A stretch of DNA of 64,000 nucleotides from NCBI RefSeq assembly GCF_036884655.1, contig NC_088339.1, positions 27,733,501 through 27,797,500 of the forward strand, in the 5' to 3' direction. Source of the stretch: Musa acuminata AAA Group (Eukaryota; Streptophyta; Magnoliopsida; Zingiberales; Musaceae). Below the pieces are notes generated by a model that saw nothing but the letters and a program-made list of their open reading frames with translations, ran no database searches and had not been told where the DNA came from. Shown here piece by piece: positions 52,638-64,000 of this stretch; the stretch's first letter is position 1; every line of letters starts with the position of its first letter. The position numbers and the translations under genes were made by a program.

Positions 52638-52648
52638 GGTTTATATGG
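52638..52648 (-). promoter_or_regulatory. TATA box of the AGP gene
   Basis: The minus strand reads accATATAAAcccc about 130 bp upstream of the AGP start codon. Confidence 0.5.
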
Positions 52649-54617
52649 TGGACAGAAGTAGGAGATGTGTTGTCTATTGTGTGGTTGGGCAGAAGGCCTG
52701 AGAATTAGGAAGGAAGAAGCTGTCAAAGGTGGAGGAGAGGCTGTGAACGAATTGAAATCAATGAATATGAATGAAAGGAGGTGAGACCAGACATGTAAGA
52801 TTGGAATAAATGCGTTATTATCATTAATTTAAACTTAAGTATTTTGAATCAATACTTCAAATTTATCATGTTAATGAATTAGTTATTCATCAAATGACAA
52901 TAATAAAACATGATAAGAGTCAAATAGAAAATGTTATGTGAATAGGTCCAGCATTAAGATTGTAAATTAGTCATAGCATATCATGTTTATCATAAAACAA
53001 AAAAAAAGGATTGTTCAGATGTATTTGGGTTAGGATTGAGTTTGACATAAACAAGATTAGTAAAGACTTGTTTTGAACTCGAATCGAGATTATCGACCCA
53101 ACATGGAACGACGATTAACCATAAATAAGCCGACGATTAACCATGGAACGACGATTATCGACCCAACATGGAACTCGAATCGAGATTATCGACCCAACAT
53201 GGAACGACGATTAACCGAACTTAAAATCGAACCCTTGGATTTAGATGAAATATTTCATATAGTCAATCCCAAATAGTCAATCCCAAATAATTGACATGCT
53301 TAGATTCATGATAAAGGGCCAGAAATGGACCTTCTGATTTTAAGACCTTTGCAAAATTGTGGTGTTAATGCAAAAAAACAAAAAACATTTTCTACATTAA
53401 TCATTCCAAAATGGTAGAATTAATTATAATTAATTTAGGTCTGCCGCAACCAATGAAAATAGCTGGGCAATGAGAAATGTACATGCATTAATGATTCAAG
53501 CATGATGATGGTATTAGAAGCAATGTTCCAACCTGAATCCAGCTGAGTTCCAACTCTTTGCTTCGTCTGCAGTCATATAGTTAGGTAAAGTAGCATTTTT
53601 GACTTCTGCTATATGGAGTTCCATCTTTGACAATCTCAAGAAAGAGTTCCACATCTGTAATCCACTGGTGTAGTTCAAAGAAGCAGACATGGTAAGAATA
53701 TTTTGAAGTCAAATGTGTCTCTCAGCCACACAAAGTGGAGTTTCCAGCACCACCAGGAAGGTCATGTTCAGAAGACATTACAAAATGTGCACTGCATGCC
53801 ACATAATGCTATGCATAGAGTACAGTGGAATGATTCATTGAGCACAGAAGGTAAGCAAAAGATTTACTTGCACTTGCAGGCTGCATGTAGTTCCACATGC
53901 AGGAGAACACAAAAGCTGGTAACTCAGTAAAATGTCTGACAACAAAATCAGAAGGGACTGGGAATTTGAATGCAACCAAATCTTCTGTGTGCCATGTGAC
54001 ATGCCTTGTTTGTATTGTTCTCCTGAGCTATGGAAAACCAGCTGTGGAATTATTTGAGGTGTCCAAAACATGCAGAGGGTAAAAGCCAGAAATCTACAAG
54101 GACCAGGAGTAGTGGAACAAGCCAAACAGTGTTCTCAGAAGCCAAAACTGTCCAAAACATGCAGCACAAAAAGCCATGGAGGTCATTCACATGCACAACA
54201 GCACTTTGACTCTCCCCAGCTTGTCATCAACAGCCTATATCATAAAAGACAAAGAAACTTCCCTCTCACTCTGCTTGTTTCTTTGAAGGCCCCAGATCCA
54301 CACTACCAAGATTGCTAAAGCTCACATGTCGCAGAATCCCATTCACCCATTAGCATAACCTGAATCAATAGTCCCAAGAAGGGGCAAATGACAAAGAAAC
54401 AAATACATGTGAGAGACTATAACAGGCCCTGTTTCTCTTGAGAAACCTAGCCTCTATCTCTCTCCAGCTCTATATGGAGAGAAGAAGAGTACAAAGTTAA
54501 GAAGGCAGACAAAAACCTCTGAAGAAGAGACCAATTTTCACAGCTGCCAAGGTGTTGAAAAGGGGTGGTATTACACTGAATGGTACAAGAGAAAAGGAGG
54601 GAATTTGATTAGGATTT
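52649..54617. other. Intergenic DNA between the AGP and neprosin genes
   Basis: Contains a 96-bp partial tandem duplication (53075-53215). Short frames at 53700-54320 show no conserved motif. The right end is likely the neprosin 3' UTR. Confidence 0.55.
53075..53215. repeat. Partial tandem duplication, 96-bp period
   Basis: The segment gaactcgaatcgagattatc...ggaacgacgattaacc occurs at 53075 and 53171. Shorter pieces (cgacgattaacc, cgacccaacatgga) are repeated between them, suggesting several rounds of slippage. Confidence 0.88.
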
Positions 54618-56898
54618 CTATGGACAATTAGAGTTTCTACCAGGCCCCCCATAGTAAAAGTACTGCCCCCATGCATTACTGTTCCCATTCTGCACATCGT
54701 AGCAGTTTGACTGCTCAGTGAAGGCTCCAACACCTTCAGGTGCCCTTAGATTGTTAGACCCATCAACTATCTGAATGTTCCTGAAGTAACTTGCCTTGCT
54801 AAACCCTTCTTCAGGGAAACGGCCACTGCCCATCTCGGTGGAGGTGTGCTCACCATCCGGCTCCGAGTTCACAACCTCCCCTCCCCATTCTATCATGGTG
54901 GCACTGTCTGCCAAATAAGAGAAGAGGAAAGAAGGCCAGTAGCCCAAAACGTAGTCGCTCCCAAATTGCATCCACCAGTTCCCCTCCTTAGGATCCTGCA
55001 CAGTTAATCAGAACCATGTTATCATCATTATTGAAAGAGATAAGGCAGAAAGTAATAAACAATCCAAGCAGCAGAATTATACAATGTGCAAGTGCATGAA
55101 AAAGAACAAGAGTAGGTGGATCAGATTCATTCTCTGTTGTTTTGTTTTTTATTTTACATACCTTCCAAACGAGTATGCTTATATCATATTGTGAGCCATC
55201 ATAGTTGGAGATCGGAGAGATGCTGGCACCCATTGCAATCTCATTGTTAATTTGAATGAACCCAGAGCAAAGTAGGTTGTAGCAGCCAGTTGCTTGATAT
55301 GCATCACTCTGAAAAATCATGTAAAGAACCTATTTTAAACCCGACCGATATTATATAAGAACGATTACCGAAACCATTCCACCGTCTCATCAAACGAATC
55401 GAAGAAGAGTCAAGCAAAACAATTCTGCTAATAAAATTATAATATAAATAACAACCCATAGAACACAGTGTAGGATGGTATAATTAGAGGGGGAAAAAAA
55501 GGATAGATGAAGCTTGGAAGGACAAGAAAACTTACAGTCCAGTAAGTAAAAAGCCTTGTGTAATTGTCTCCATACAAATCCGGGCTGACCTGATTCTCAC
55601 CACACAAAGAGGATTCAATGCATGCATAGTCCCTTTCATTATATCAAAGGACAGAAATAAGAAATGTACCTGCCAACCAGCTTCAATGCTATTAAGATCC
55701 GCCCCAAAAGAGCCCCCTAAAATCCAGATCTGAGATAGACTGAACTCATTGGATTGCTGAATCTTTGGCTGCCACACATTTATGGTTGCCTTTGCTCCAT
55801 AATATTTATCTCCCTCCACATAAGCAATTGCATGCTACTCAAAAGGATCCGCACACAAACAAAGGAAAAAGAACAAAACAAAACCAATGAGAAAGGAAAA
55901 GATGAAAGCCAAGATTCAAAAGCAAGCTAAAATATTTAACAAAAAGTGAACTTGATTCCGAAGCGTAATATTGATGTTTGCATTAACCTGATGGCCACTC
56001 TCATTGAGAAGGTCAGGGTCAACAGACATGGGGTTGGGAAGGCTCCTGTGCTTCTTCCTCCCATATCTTTTAACAGAGCTGGCCCTTGACACGTCCTCCC
56101 TGGTGGTTCTCCGGATGGGGATGGTGTCCTCAGGGCACCTACCATTCTGATGCCACAGTTGAGCCATGGAGGGGGTTTTCGTCTGAGACACAACCTTGTT
56201 CCCGCCGAACAAGCCTTCTGGGTGATAAGCTGGCCTCATCTGAAAATATTATCGGCATAAAAGTGAATTGTCAAGTAGACAAACCGCAGAAGGTTTGGAG
56301 CAAGAAAAGAGAGAGAAACCTGGATCGTGTGGTTCTTGAGGAAAGGATGATCAAAGGCTGGTTGGTGAGAGACATGCACACAGTCTATAATATCTCCATC
56401 TGGACTCTGCTCATTTACATCAAGAAGGAAAGCATTTAGAATGCTAAAAGCTAGATTTTTAGGTACGGAAAACAAGAAGGGAAAAAAGTGCAGACCACAA
56501 CTCCAGTATTTTGATGACAGGAGAACTCTCAACCGGATGATAGAAATTGTCTTTATAAGCGACACTCTTATTTATAGAGAGATCAACATGCTAAAATTTT
56601 AAACGAATGGAAGAAAGGAATCCACTTTTTTTTTTTTTCATCTATCGGAGAACACGCCGAGTTTGCCAAAATACAACAAAAAAGATGGAAAATCGTAAAC
56701 AAAAACGAAGATAATTGGCCTATTAACCGCATGCATTATAAAAAACAAATGGAACGCTTCTATTGACCATTTTTTTTCCACGAACAGAAATTAAAATCTC
56801 CAAAACAGGGACAAAATATGTAGGATTATCTGATACACACCCATAATCGATAAGAAGCCAACCCAAAAATGAAAACCGATAAATCCAGAAAGAAAAGC

Positions 56899-56930
<32 letters not shown>

Positions 56931-57096
56931 CCTTGATGCTCTTGACAGGCGTCTTGTTGAGCCGCTTCAGGTGCCGCCGCAGCTCCAGCCGCTGCCTCGC
57001 CACCCCACCGGCCCGCCCCCCCGCAGCGCACGATAGACAGGCCATCAGCGCCAGCAGTGCCACCAGGCTGCGGCCCACGCTACCATGCGCCGCCAT
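54618..57096 (-). CDS. Neprosin-domain (DUF239) secreted protein
   Basis: Seven exons (57096-56932, 56406-56320, 56239-55988, 55834-55670, 55589-55536, 55308-55162, 54995-54618) keep phase and give 415 residues, normal for the family. Residues 1-25 are a signal peptide. The activation-peptide region follows, with [18 protein letters not shown] and the signature [18 protein letters not shown], then [10 protein letters not shown]. The neprosin domain starts near 169 ([21 protein letters not shown]) and runs to the C-terminus. It contains [44 protein letters not shown] and IEWGGEV; E330 of GGEV is a candidate for one of the two catalytic glutamates known from pitcher-plant neprosin. Most plant members have no known substrate. 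The first exon is GC-rich, and its donor sits directly against a (CT)n run. Confidence 0.93.
56896..56930. repeat. (GA)n microsatellite at the 5' end of neprosin intron 1
   Basis: On the coding (minus) strand the intron opens GTCTCTCT and continues as a (CT)n run for about 30 bases. The 5' splice site is therefore GT followed by CT repeats rather than the usual GTAAGT. Confidence 0.9.
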
Positions 57097-57167
57097 GGCT
57101 CCTTCCCCCCGCCCTCCTCGTCTATCTCCCCCACCTCGAACAGTACTAGTTTTTTGGTCACCGAAAA

Positions 57168-57204
<37 letters not shown>

Positions 57205-57960
57205 CCCGTCCACTGTCTCCCGGATCTCCGTGCCCATGTGTATGTATCCCTAGGAGGGTAGAATAGGAAGAAGATGATTTATCGGTCAAAATAGAGTCAA
57301 ACATAACGGCTGGGGAGGAGGTGGGGACGTTACAGTGTATGTAACGAACATCCTGCGAGATATACGAGTCCCTTTGGCACAAAGCTACGCCAAACTCCAA
57401 TCGACAGCGCAACCATATCCGTTATATACAGCCGATATATCTTTCGATTTTATGCGTCACGTAACGGCGTTTGGTCGAGAATGTGCGATAAGGCACGTGC
57501 GTTGGCTGGCCGGTTCGAAGTCCACCCTCATCGCCTTCTATTTCCTCATCGCACGAAACGTTACCGTTTTCCACGCGCGAAGATAACCAAAAAGGAGGAG
57601 CGGTGACGGGATCTCGTATCACGTGATGTCTTGCTGCCGTTCCATCCGTCCGATGATCAAACGGACGGTCTGGATGAGGATATGGGCTTTATGCTATTCT
57701 ACGTTATAAAACAGCGTGAACGTGGCTTGAGGAACGGAGTGTGCAGAACGAGCGACTCCATTTACCGGAGAAGAATCTTGCTAGGAACGAACCCTGACAC
57801 GAATCACGATGCAGAGAGTCTCTCGCACGAATCTCGATGTGGATGGCTATCGAATCGACAATAGCGTGGAGATTCGGGCTAGGTGGGATCTTAACTTCCC
57901 TTGTCCTGCTAATGTTTGTCAAAACCATGAGTATTATAAATTCACACTAATAATCAATGC
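57097..57960. other. Upstream region of the neprosin gene
   Basis: Holds the second (CT)n run and a cluster of ACGT-core words on 57340-57720 (gcacgtgc, tcacgtga, cacgtaac, aacgttac), which are typical binding sites of bZIP/bHLH factors. No separate gene is supported. Confidence 0.45.
57171..57201. repeat. (CT)n microsatellite upstream of the neprosin start codon
   Basis: A run of 15 CT units, 75-105 bp upstream of the ATG. On the coding strand it reads (GA)n and probably falls in the 5' leader. Confidence 0.92.
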
Positions 57961-58997
57961 TCTTAAAATATCAACTTAATAAATAAATAACTTTAGATCA
58001 AATCTAGAAAGGACATTTTATAATTTATCAGTGCAAGAGTCAGAATATGGTCATTTTTATGAGCAAGATGTACTTTCAAAATTGACCAAAATATAGAAAT
58101 GTTTGAAAGGACCTTCTTTTCCTTAAGATCACTGTAGATTACAAAGAATAAAAAAAACCAGAGTGTTTAGTGTATGTACCTCAATTTATTGAGAGCTGCA
58201 ATAGATAGCCTTATCTTCACTTTGTTCAACTGCTTTCTCAGCATGGTGCCAAATTGGTACCATGCATCTAAGAAGATTCTTCAATCAACACTTGATTGAG
58301 ATCTAAAGAGTAGCAGTCCCCACCCCATTTTGTAGTTCTCTTGTGTGCTTGGAGAGTGTGATGCATTTACTGTTCACATGACCAAGCCAACTGCACATGA
58401 TTGCTCATGCTGACCAACCATGTACCCTGCCTCTCTGTCATTCCCCTTGCCCTATCAATTGTCACAGTGGGCACTGATGAAGCCAATCAATAACATTTCT
58501 TAGAGTTTTCCTGAATGATTGCTCATAAGACAAAGACTTTTCTTATTCTGCATAGGCACTGGGACACTACATTAATCAAGTAAATACAGGGGAAGCTCAA
58601 TCATTACCTATTTATTCCTTTGACAATCTGTTTGATCATGTTCAAATGCAGTTGTGTGTGGCCAGTTCACTGCAAATTGGAGAAAGCTATTATATTATCA
58701 AGCCATGAACACCTGGAACCATCTGCAGATCTATATCCACCAGAAGTATGGGTGGTTGCCATGGATAAGCCCCAGGATAAGAAAAAAAGAGAAGAAAGGT
58801 GGGAGAAAGACACCACTGTTGTCCTTTAGGCTCACAAAAGAAGGCATGCAAGTTTGGCAATATTTCATGAGACTGGAGAGAGGGTAGGACCAATGCTAGC
58901 CTCCACAACAGAAACAGGATTCATGTGTGGTACTGCCATGAGTAGGGAGAAATGGTTAGTTGGCAATGCTCCACCTCTTTTGATACCACCAATACAT

Positions 58998-59001
<4 letters not shown>

Positions 59002-59044
<43 letters not shown>
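59002..59044. repeat. (GA)n microsatellite
   Basis: Uninterrupted GA repeat of 43 bp in intergenic DNA. Confidence 0.95.
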
Positions 59045-59047
<3 letters not shown>

Positions 59048-60514
59048 TTGGTTGGGGTTCCTTAAACTCAGAAATTTCGCCTTGCTTTTGAGAAGCAACA
59101 AGAAGAAAATGAGTATTTCATGTTCAACACAATATAAAAAGGAAAAAAAGAACTAACTATAATGTTCATGGAAGAATGCACATAGGAAACCTTCCAATGC
59201 TGATCTAAACCTATCTGCCTTCTTCCACTATGAAATCTCCCAAAGCTATTACACTGGCAGATGAAGTCACCTGCTGAACTCAAATTATATATATATTTGC
59301 TGAACTCATGTTAGGATCCTCTCCAAAATGTACAGAGCACTGGAAACTTCAAATCCTTACATCTCAATCACCACTAGTGTAAGCCTATATTATTATCCTG
59401 GATTGTTTATTTAACCTATATATGATATATAGGTGTTGGGACTCCTGCTTCTTTGTTTTTGGTCAGGTCACACTAACCTTATGAGTGGGAAGAGATGTCT
59501 GGGTCCATCGACTCTGCCGAAGTTTGAAATCCATGGCCAACGATAACATAAACTTGGAAAATATGCAACATTGAATTTGCAAAAATGTGGCTGCTTGCAG
59601 GAAAGACCCATCAACATTGACTACCTAACAATTCTAGTGTCAAGTTCAGATCTCCCTGTACTCAAGAAAGTTTGAAAGATGGAGAGGATTCATCAACATG
59701 GACACAAAGGTTTGGCGTAAAGACTATGACTGTGTAAAGGTACGATGACAGATTCCTTCCTGCCTACAAAAAAAAAAATGCGTCTGGTGAATCCACAGTG
59801 TAAAAGAGAGCTCAAACGAGATTATTATGCCTAGCTCAGGGTTCAACTATCAGAATCAAGCTCAAGTTAGGTCGTCTACTAGTCAAGCTTCTCACCAAAC
59901 AAAAGGTAAAGATTATTGACAAACCAGAAGATCTAAATACCCTTCTTTCTAAAATACGTTAGCAATTTTAGCTAGTAATTACCTAATATTGCACATTATT
60001 CAACAATAGAAACAGCTAAATCTGAAAATTAGATATTGACTTTTTTTTTCATGTTCACTTCATAAAGTAAGTGAAGAGCTCCAAGTGGCTAATTATTGAG
60101 CTAGAAAATAATTATGTACCCATAAACAGTTCACCCTGCACACTACGGGTAAAGAATTCAACATCATAGATATAACCACATATCAAGCTATATCAGTGAC
60201 AATAATCTGGAAGTACGAATTTATCAAGTTACTATCTTATATAGAGTTCAATGACAGAAAAAAAAATTCATATAATCGATCACAAATATTTAAAACGTTA
60301 CAACTTCTAATTATGTATAAACACATGAATTTGTTATTGTTCTCCACAGGCTGGTCGACAAGTAAATAGCAATCTCTGTTTACAATGAAAGTAATGAAAC
60401 CAGCACAGGAATTAGATTTAATCAGGAGTCAATTAGTAGGAAGGCGATACTTAATTGATCTCAGTAATGTTTATTAAACCAAAGCTGGTCAATAAATAGC
60501 TATACCAGGATTAG

Positions 60515-61215
60515 CTATTTGGTACGTATCGTATCGTACCAAATAGGAAATGTAAAATGAGGCTAGATCTAGAATTGCAATTTTGATCCGTACTGATATA
60601 CCAAAGCCCTACTCGATACGATATGTACCGAGGCATATTGACGATACGTCCAAAATCATAAAAAAATTTAAAAAATACCTAAAAATAGAAAAAAGAAGAA
60701 GTTAGATTTAAGTTTTTAAGTTATAAATAAATATAAATTTAGTATAATTTTAGTAAAAATAATGTAAATTAGGATAGAATAGTACCACATATCTTTTTCG
60801 GGCTTTGAGGAGTAGCTTTGTAGTACGTTCCGAATCATCCTTCCGTAAATATTGAATTATCTACAAAACAATTATATGAATTATTAGATTATATTTTATA
60901 CAACTTAAGTCTTAAGATTCAAATGAATTAAATAATCAATCGATGGATATACCTAGTTCTACCACAAAAAAGAATGACAGGACTCCACGGACGATGGATC
61001 GATGTCCTCAATCCTATGTAATTATATATCAATATGATATGCTTGTCGAACCCAATCCTGAAATTGATCTCACAACATAGTGCTGATACAGTATATGTCA
61101 TTGGTGCATCAATGTGGCGTAACTGGTATCGCTCGATAGAGGATGGTCTGTGCATCGGTATTCTATCGGATCAGTACATACTATCCGTACTAGGTGGTAC
61201 ATATCAATATAACAA
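60515..61215. repeat. Dispersed repeat with taccg/gtatcg-rich ends
   Basis: The left end reads ggtacgtatcgtatcgtacc, nearly palindromic, followed by gatacgatatgtaccg. The right end has ggtatcgctcgatagagga and tccgtactaggtggtac. The middle is AT-rich. The layout suggests a small non-autonomous DNA element of about 0.7 kb, but I could not establish exact termini or a target duplication. Confidence 0.4.
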
Positions 61216-61823
61216 ATCTTAAGCTAGATTTCATATATCAAACTTTAAATTATTATTGATAAAGTGTTAAAAATTAGTCACTGCTTCCACATACACTTCC
61301 ACATACAGGTGAATAGTGTGTCAATAGGGGAAGAATCCTCCCCTATTGATAGGAAGAATTGGAATCTCTAATTCTCCCCACTGGTGTTGATGTTGTCACT
61401 CGACACTGTTGGTGTTGACAATCAATCAATGATGACCGAGATGAAGCAAACAATGAATTGATTATTAATGAGGAAATCCAAACGAATTGGAATAGGAATG
61501 AAGTTTTCCATAGAATTGAATGGTATTGATGTAGGACATGAGCAGTCTTTTTTTTTTTTTTTATAATAAAGGAACATGAAAGAGAGGAATAGAATATAGT
61601 AATCAAAAGATAATAGGAAAACAGTTGGATAGCTACAACTCAAGAAGAACACTCCCTGGATGAAGGTCTTGGCACATTTTGCATGTGGACAATGGAATCA
61701 TGTCATAAAGCAAATGTGGCCTTACACCACTCACACAAAGGTGCAAAAAGAACTCATTTTATTAATCCATTTCTAATTGATTTGCATTCCAATTTTCTTG
61801 CCCCTTTTTATAAGCTAAGTACA

Positions 61824-61825
<2 letters not shown>

Positions 61826-61896
<71 letters not shown>
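61826..61896. repeat. (TA)n microsatellite
   Basis: Uninterrupted 71-bp TA repeat. Confidence 0.95.
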
Positions 61897-61898
<2 letters not shown>

Positions 61899-64000
61899 TG
61901 AAAATTTATAATTGAATCAAATCAAATATATGATTTGATCTTCCCTTCAAACAGGATAATATTCTTAATTGTTATGCTTCCATCCTTGTAGAGATTGATC
62001 TTCACAAAATCTCATCTCAGGATTTGGAATCTCCAATAACAATCATAATTTGATTTTTCTTAAATTCTTTCCAAATTGTATTCTTCCTCAAATAAATTAG
62101 GAAACTATATCAGAATTATTCCGTATGTTGCCACATGGCAACTTATGATATGCAAAATAACCTCTAAACTAATCAAATCTATTTGAAGAAAAATAAGACT
62201 GGTTACGAGTCAGATATCCTAAGTCTTATCAGGTAGGCACCCACCTAGATTGATTGTCTATCATGTGCAATGGCATGCATCATCACCAGAATCTCACAGT
62301 TGTATGACAGCTTCATCATAAAGACAGACCATTTAATTACATGAATTTTGTAGTTTATCACCCATTTTATCATCTGCAATTTTTTAGTTTATCTTCTTTC
62401 TTACAGATAGGCAGGAGAGAGAACTTCTAACTAGTAGAAATCTTTGTCATATCACAATACCAATGTACAAGAAATAGAGAGATAGGACTTACTAGTAGAA
62501 GACTGTTATGTCAGAATAAAAAAAAAAGGAGTTCCACTGTGCTCAGGCCTGCTTTACTGGTCCATTGACATGTTGAATGCTGGTCTAGAGAGAGATAAGA
62601 CCAGCTAGCATTTAGAATGTCTGGATTGAGAATTACTGGAACTACTTAAATAAAGAACCACGAGGATCTATAACAAATAGAATTTGAAGTATAGATTGAA
62701 AATGAGTGTGTAGGAATATCTAATGCTCATGTACACTGATCCACAATCAGTGTAATGGATCTAAAATGTTAAACATAAACCAAGCACTACTAACAAATAG
62801 AGCAGTACAATACTGTCCAAACAAAGCCACAGCAACTTCAAATAAGAACAAATTTGTCTTAACATAGTACATTCAAGTGAGATAACTATACCTGAAAGCT
62901 ACACAACCTGCATGGTTGGTAATGAAAATAACTAAAACATATATGCATATTGTAGCTTAAGTGAATGAACACAAATATTTTTTTTGTACTTTTGACACTG
63001 ATTCCTTTTCAAAAAGCTTGCATCAGCAGGTCAAACATCCCATCCTCGCCTCAAATAAACAAAGTTTGCATCAATAGGTATACCTATATTTCATTATTTC
63101 TTACACATGCCACAAACATAATTTATATAAGAGCCTTGAGGCATTAGAAAGATTATGGTACTTCATTTAAGTCTCAAATATGTTGTTCATTTCAGACTGT
63201 TTGATCCTTTTTTCTATGTATACATAGTTACAGAGTTCCATCTTTCCCTAGATACTTCCACAGGGAACAAACTCCTAATTGGTATTGAAAAAGAAAACTT
63301 CACAAATGAAACAAACTCCTGATTATAATAAAATAATGCCTTCTAACAGTATATAGATGAGAAAGAAATGAACAAAAAAAATTAAATTTAAAAACTTCTT
63401 GTTTCTTATTTAAATTGAATATATATAATGTCTGGACATTGTTCTGAAACCAAAGAATAGGATCCGAAGCAGTAGGTTTATTATGACTATGTTCTGAACA
63501 ATAGCTTTTAAAAATTTGATATTCAATACAGATCAATGCAAAATAATAAACACTGAAAGCACTATGTGGAAATAAGCATCATTGTTCCTCCAAACAAACT
63601 GTTAAGTGAAGTTTTTTTGTAATCAATATGCAATTCCACAGATTGATAGTTTCATGCTCATATAAAAGAGTGCCAATAAAAAAAGACAGATTATTATTCA
63701 GAAATATAAAAAGTAGCAAACAATAAAGAAACACTTGCATCAAAGGCTAACATGTAAGATCTTAAGCTGTAAACCAGACAGAGGACTTATAAAAGAAAGA
63801 CGACAAGCTGCGATGGATCATACGTAAGATGTGCAAACAATCGGCATCACATGCATATTTATCATCTGGAGAGTGATTTGCTTATCTAAAATCCTACGAT
63901 AATGATTACAGAATCAAACCAGATTAGGATCCATAAAAAATGCAGCACCTAAAACAAAGCATATATACTAGAGGAACTAAAAGAATGACCTAGAAGTTAG

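Larger units (their letters stand above)
57961..64000. other. Gene-poor region to the right edge
   Basis: No conserved coding sequence on either strand. It contains a (GA)n run (59002-59044), the taccg-rich repeat (60515-61215) and a (TA)n run (61826-61896). Another degraded LINE-like 3' piece may lie at 60230-60310 (gacagaaaaaaaaattcat, cgatcacaaatatt). Confidence 0.55.

Noticed and set aside
57631..57864. 77-codon plus-strand frame upstream of the neprosin gene
   Set aside because: No family similarity and no splice or promoter support; it falls in the neprosin promoter region.

Overview
This is a window of a flowering-plant nuclear genome. The genes are split by long AT-rich introns with canonical plant splice sites. 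First exons are GC-rich (LUL, PTC52-like, PGM-like, neprosin genes), a gradient typical of monocots. Gene spacing, abundant (TA)n and (GA)n microsatellites and TE debris fit a mid-sized monocot genome; a Zingiberales or palm-like source is my guess and is not proven. No prokaryotic, plasmid or viral system is present.

Seven protein-coding genes could be rebuilt exon by exon, each with a reading frame that stays in phase across every proposed splice junction. On the minus strand: (1) a LOG2/LUL-type RING E3 ubiquitin ligase (3110-7241, 3 exons, 399 aa); (2) a phosphoglycerate-mutase-like histidine phosphatase with a plastid-type leader (10569-18499, 10 exons, 325 aa, one GC-AG intron); (3) a WDR75/UTP17-type nucleolar WD40 protein (20408-31235, 16 exons, 804 aa); (4) an alpha-tubulin (43937-46838, 5 exons, 450 aa); (5) a short arabinogalactan peptide (52231-52512, 93 aa); (6) a neprosin-domain (DUF239) secreted protein (54618-57096, 7 exons, 415 aa). 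On the plus strand: (7) a PTC52/ACD1-like Rieske oxygenase of the chloroplast envelope (34527-40829, 7 exons, 531 aa). A broken RAP2.11-like AP2/ERF gene lies at about 42420-42866.

The genes do not form a pathway; this is ordinary plant gene order with unrelated housekeeping, plastid and cell-wall genes.

The spaces between hold transposon remains. The most notable are three copies of one small non-autonomous hAT-type element family. Two have intact CAGTGATT termini and perfect 8-bp target duplications: one inside a WDR75 intron and one beside the ERF pseudogene. The third is decayed and lies in the WDR75 promoter region. There are also LINE tails, a tRNA-derived SINE-like fragment, a possible LTR fragment, a 30-bp-unit TA-rich minisatellite upstream of the PTC52-like gene, a recent 243-bp tandem duplication, and a perfect 26-bp fold-back. 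The region 57100-64000 and the stretch 46900-52200 look gene-poor apart from the AGP gene at the edge of the latter.
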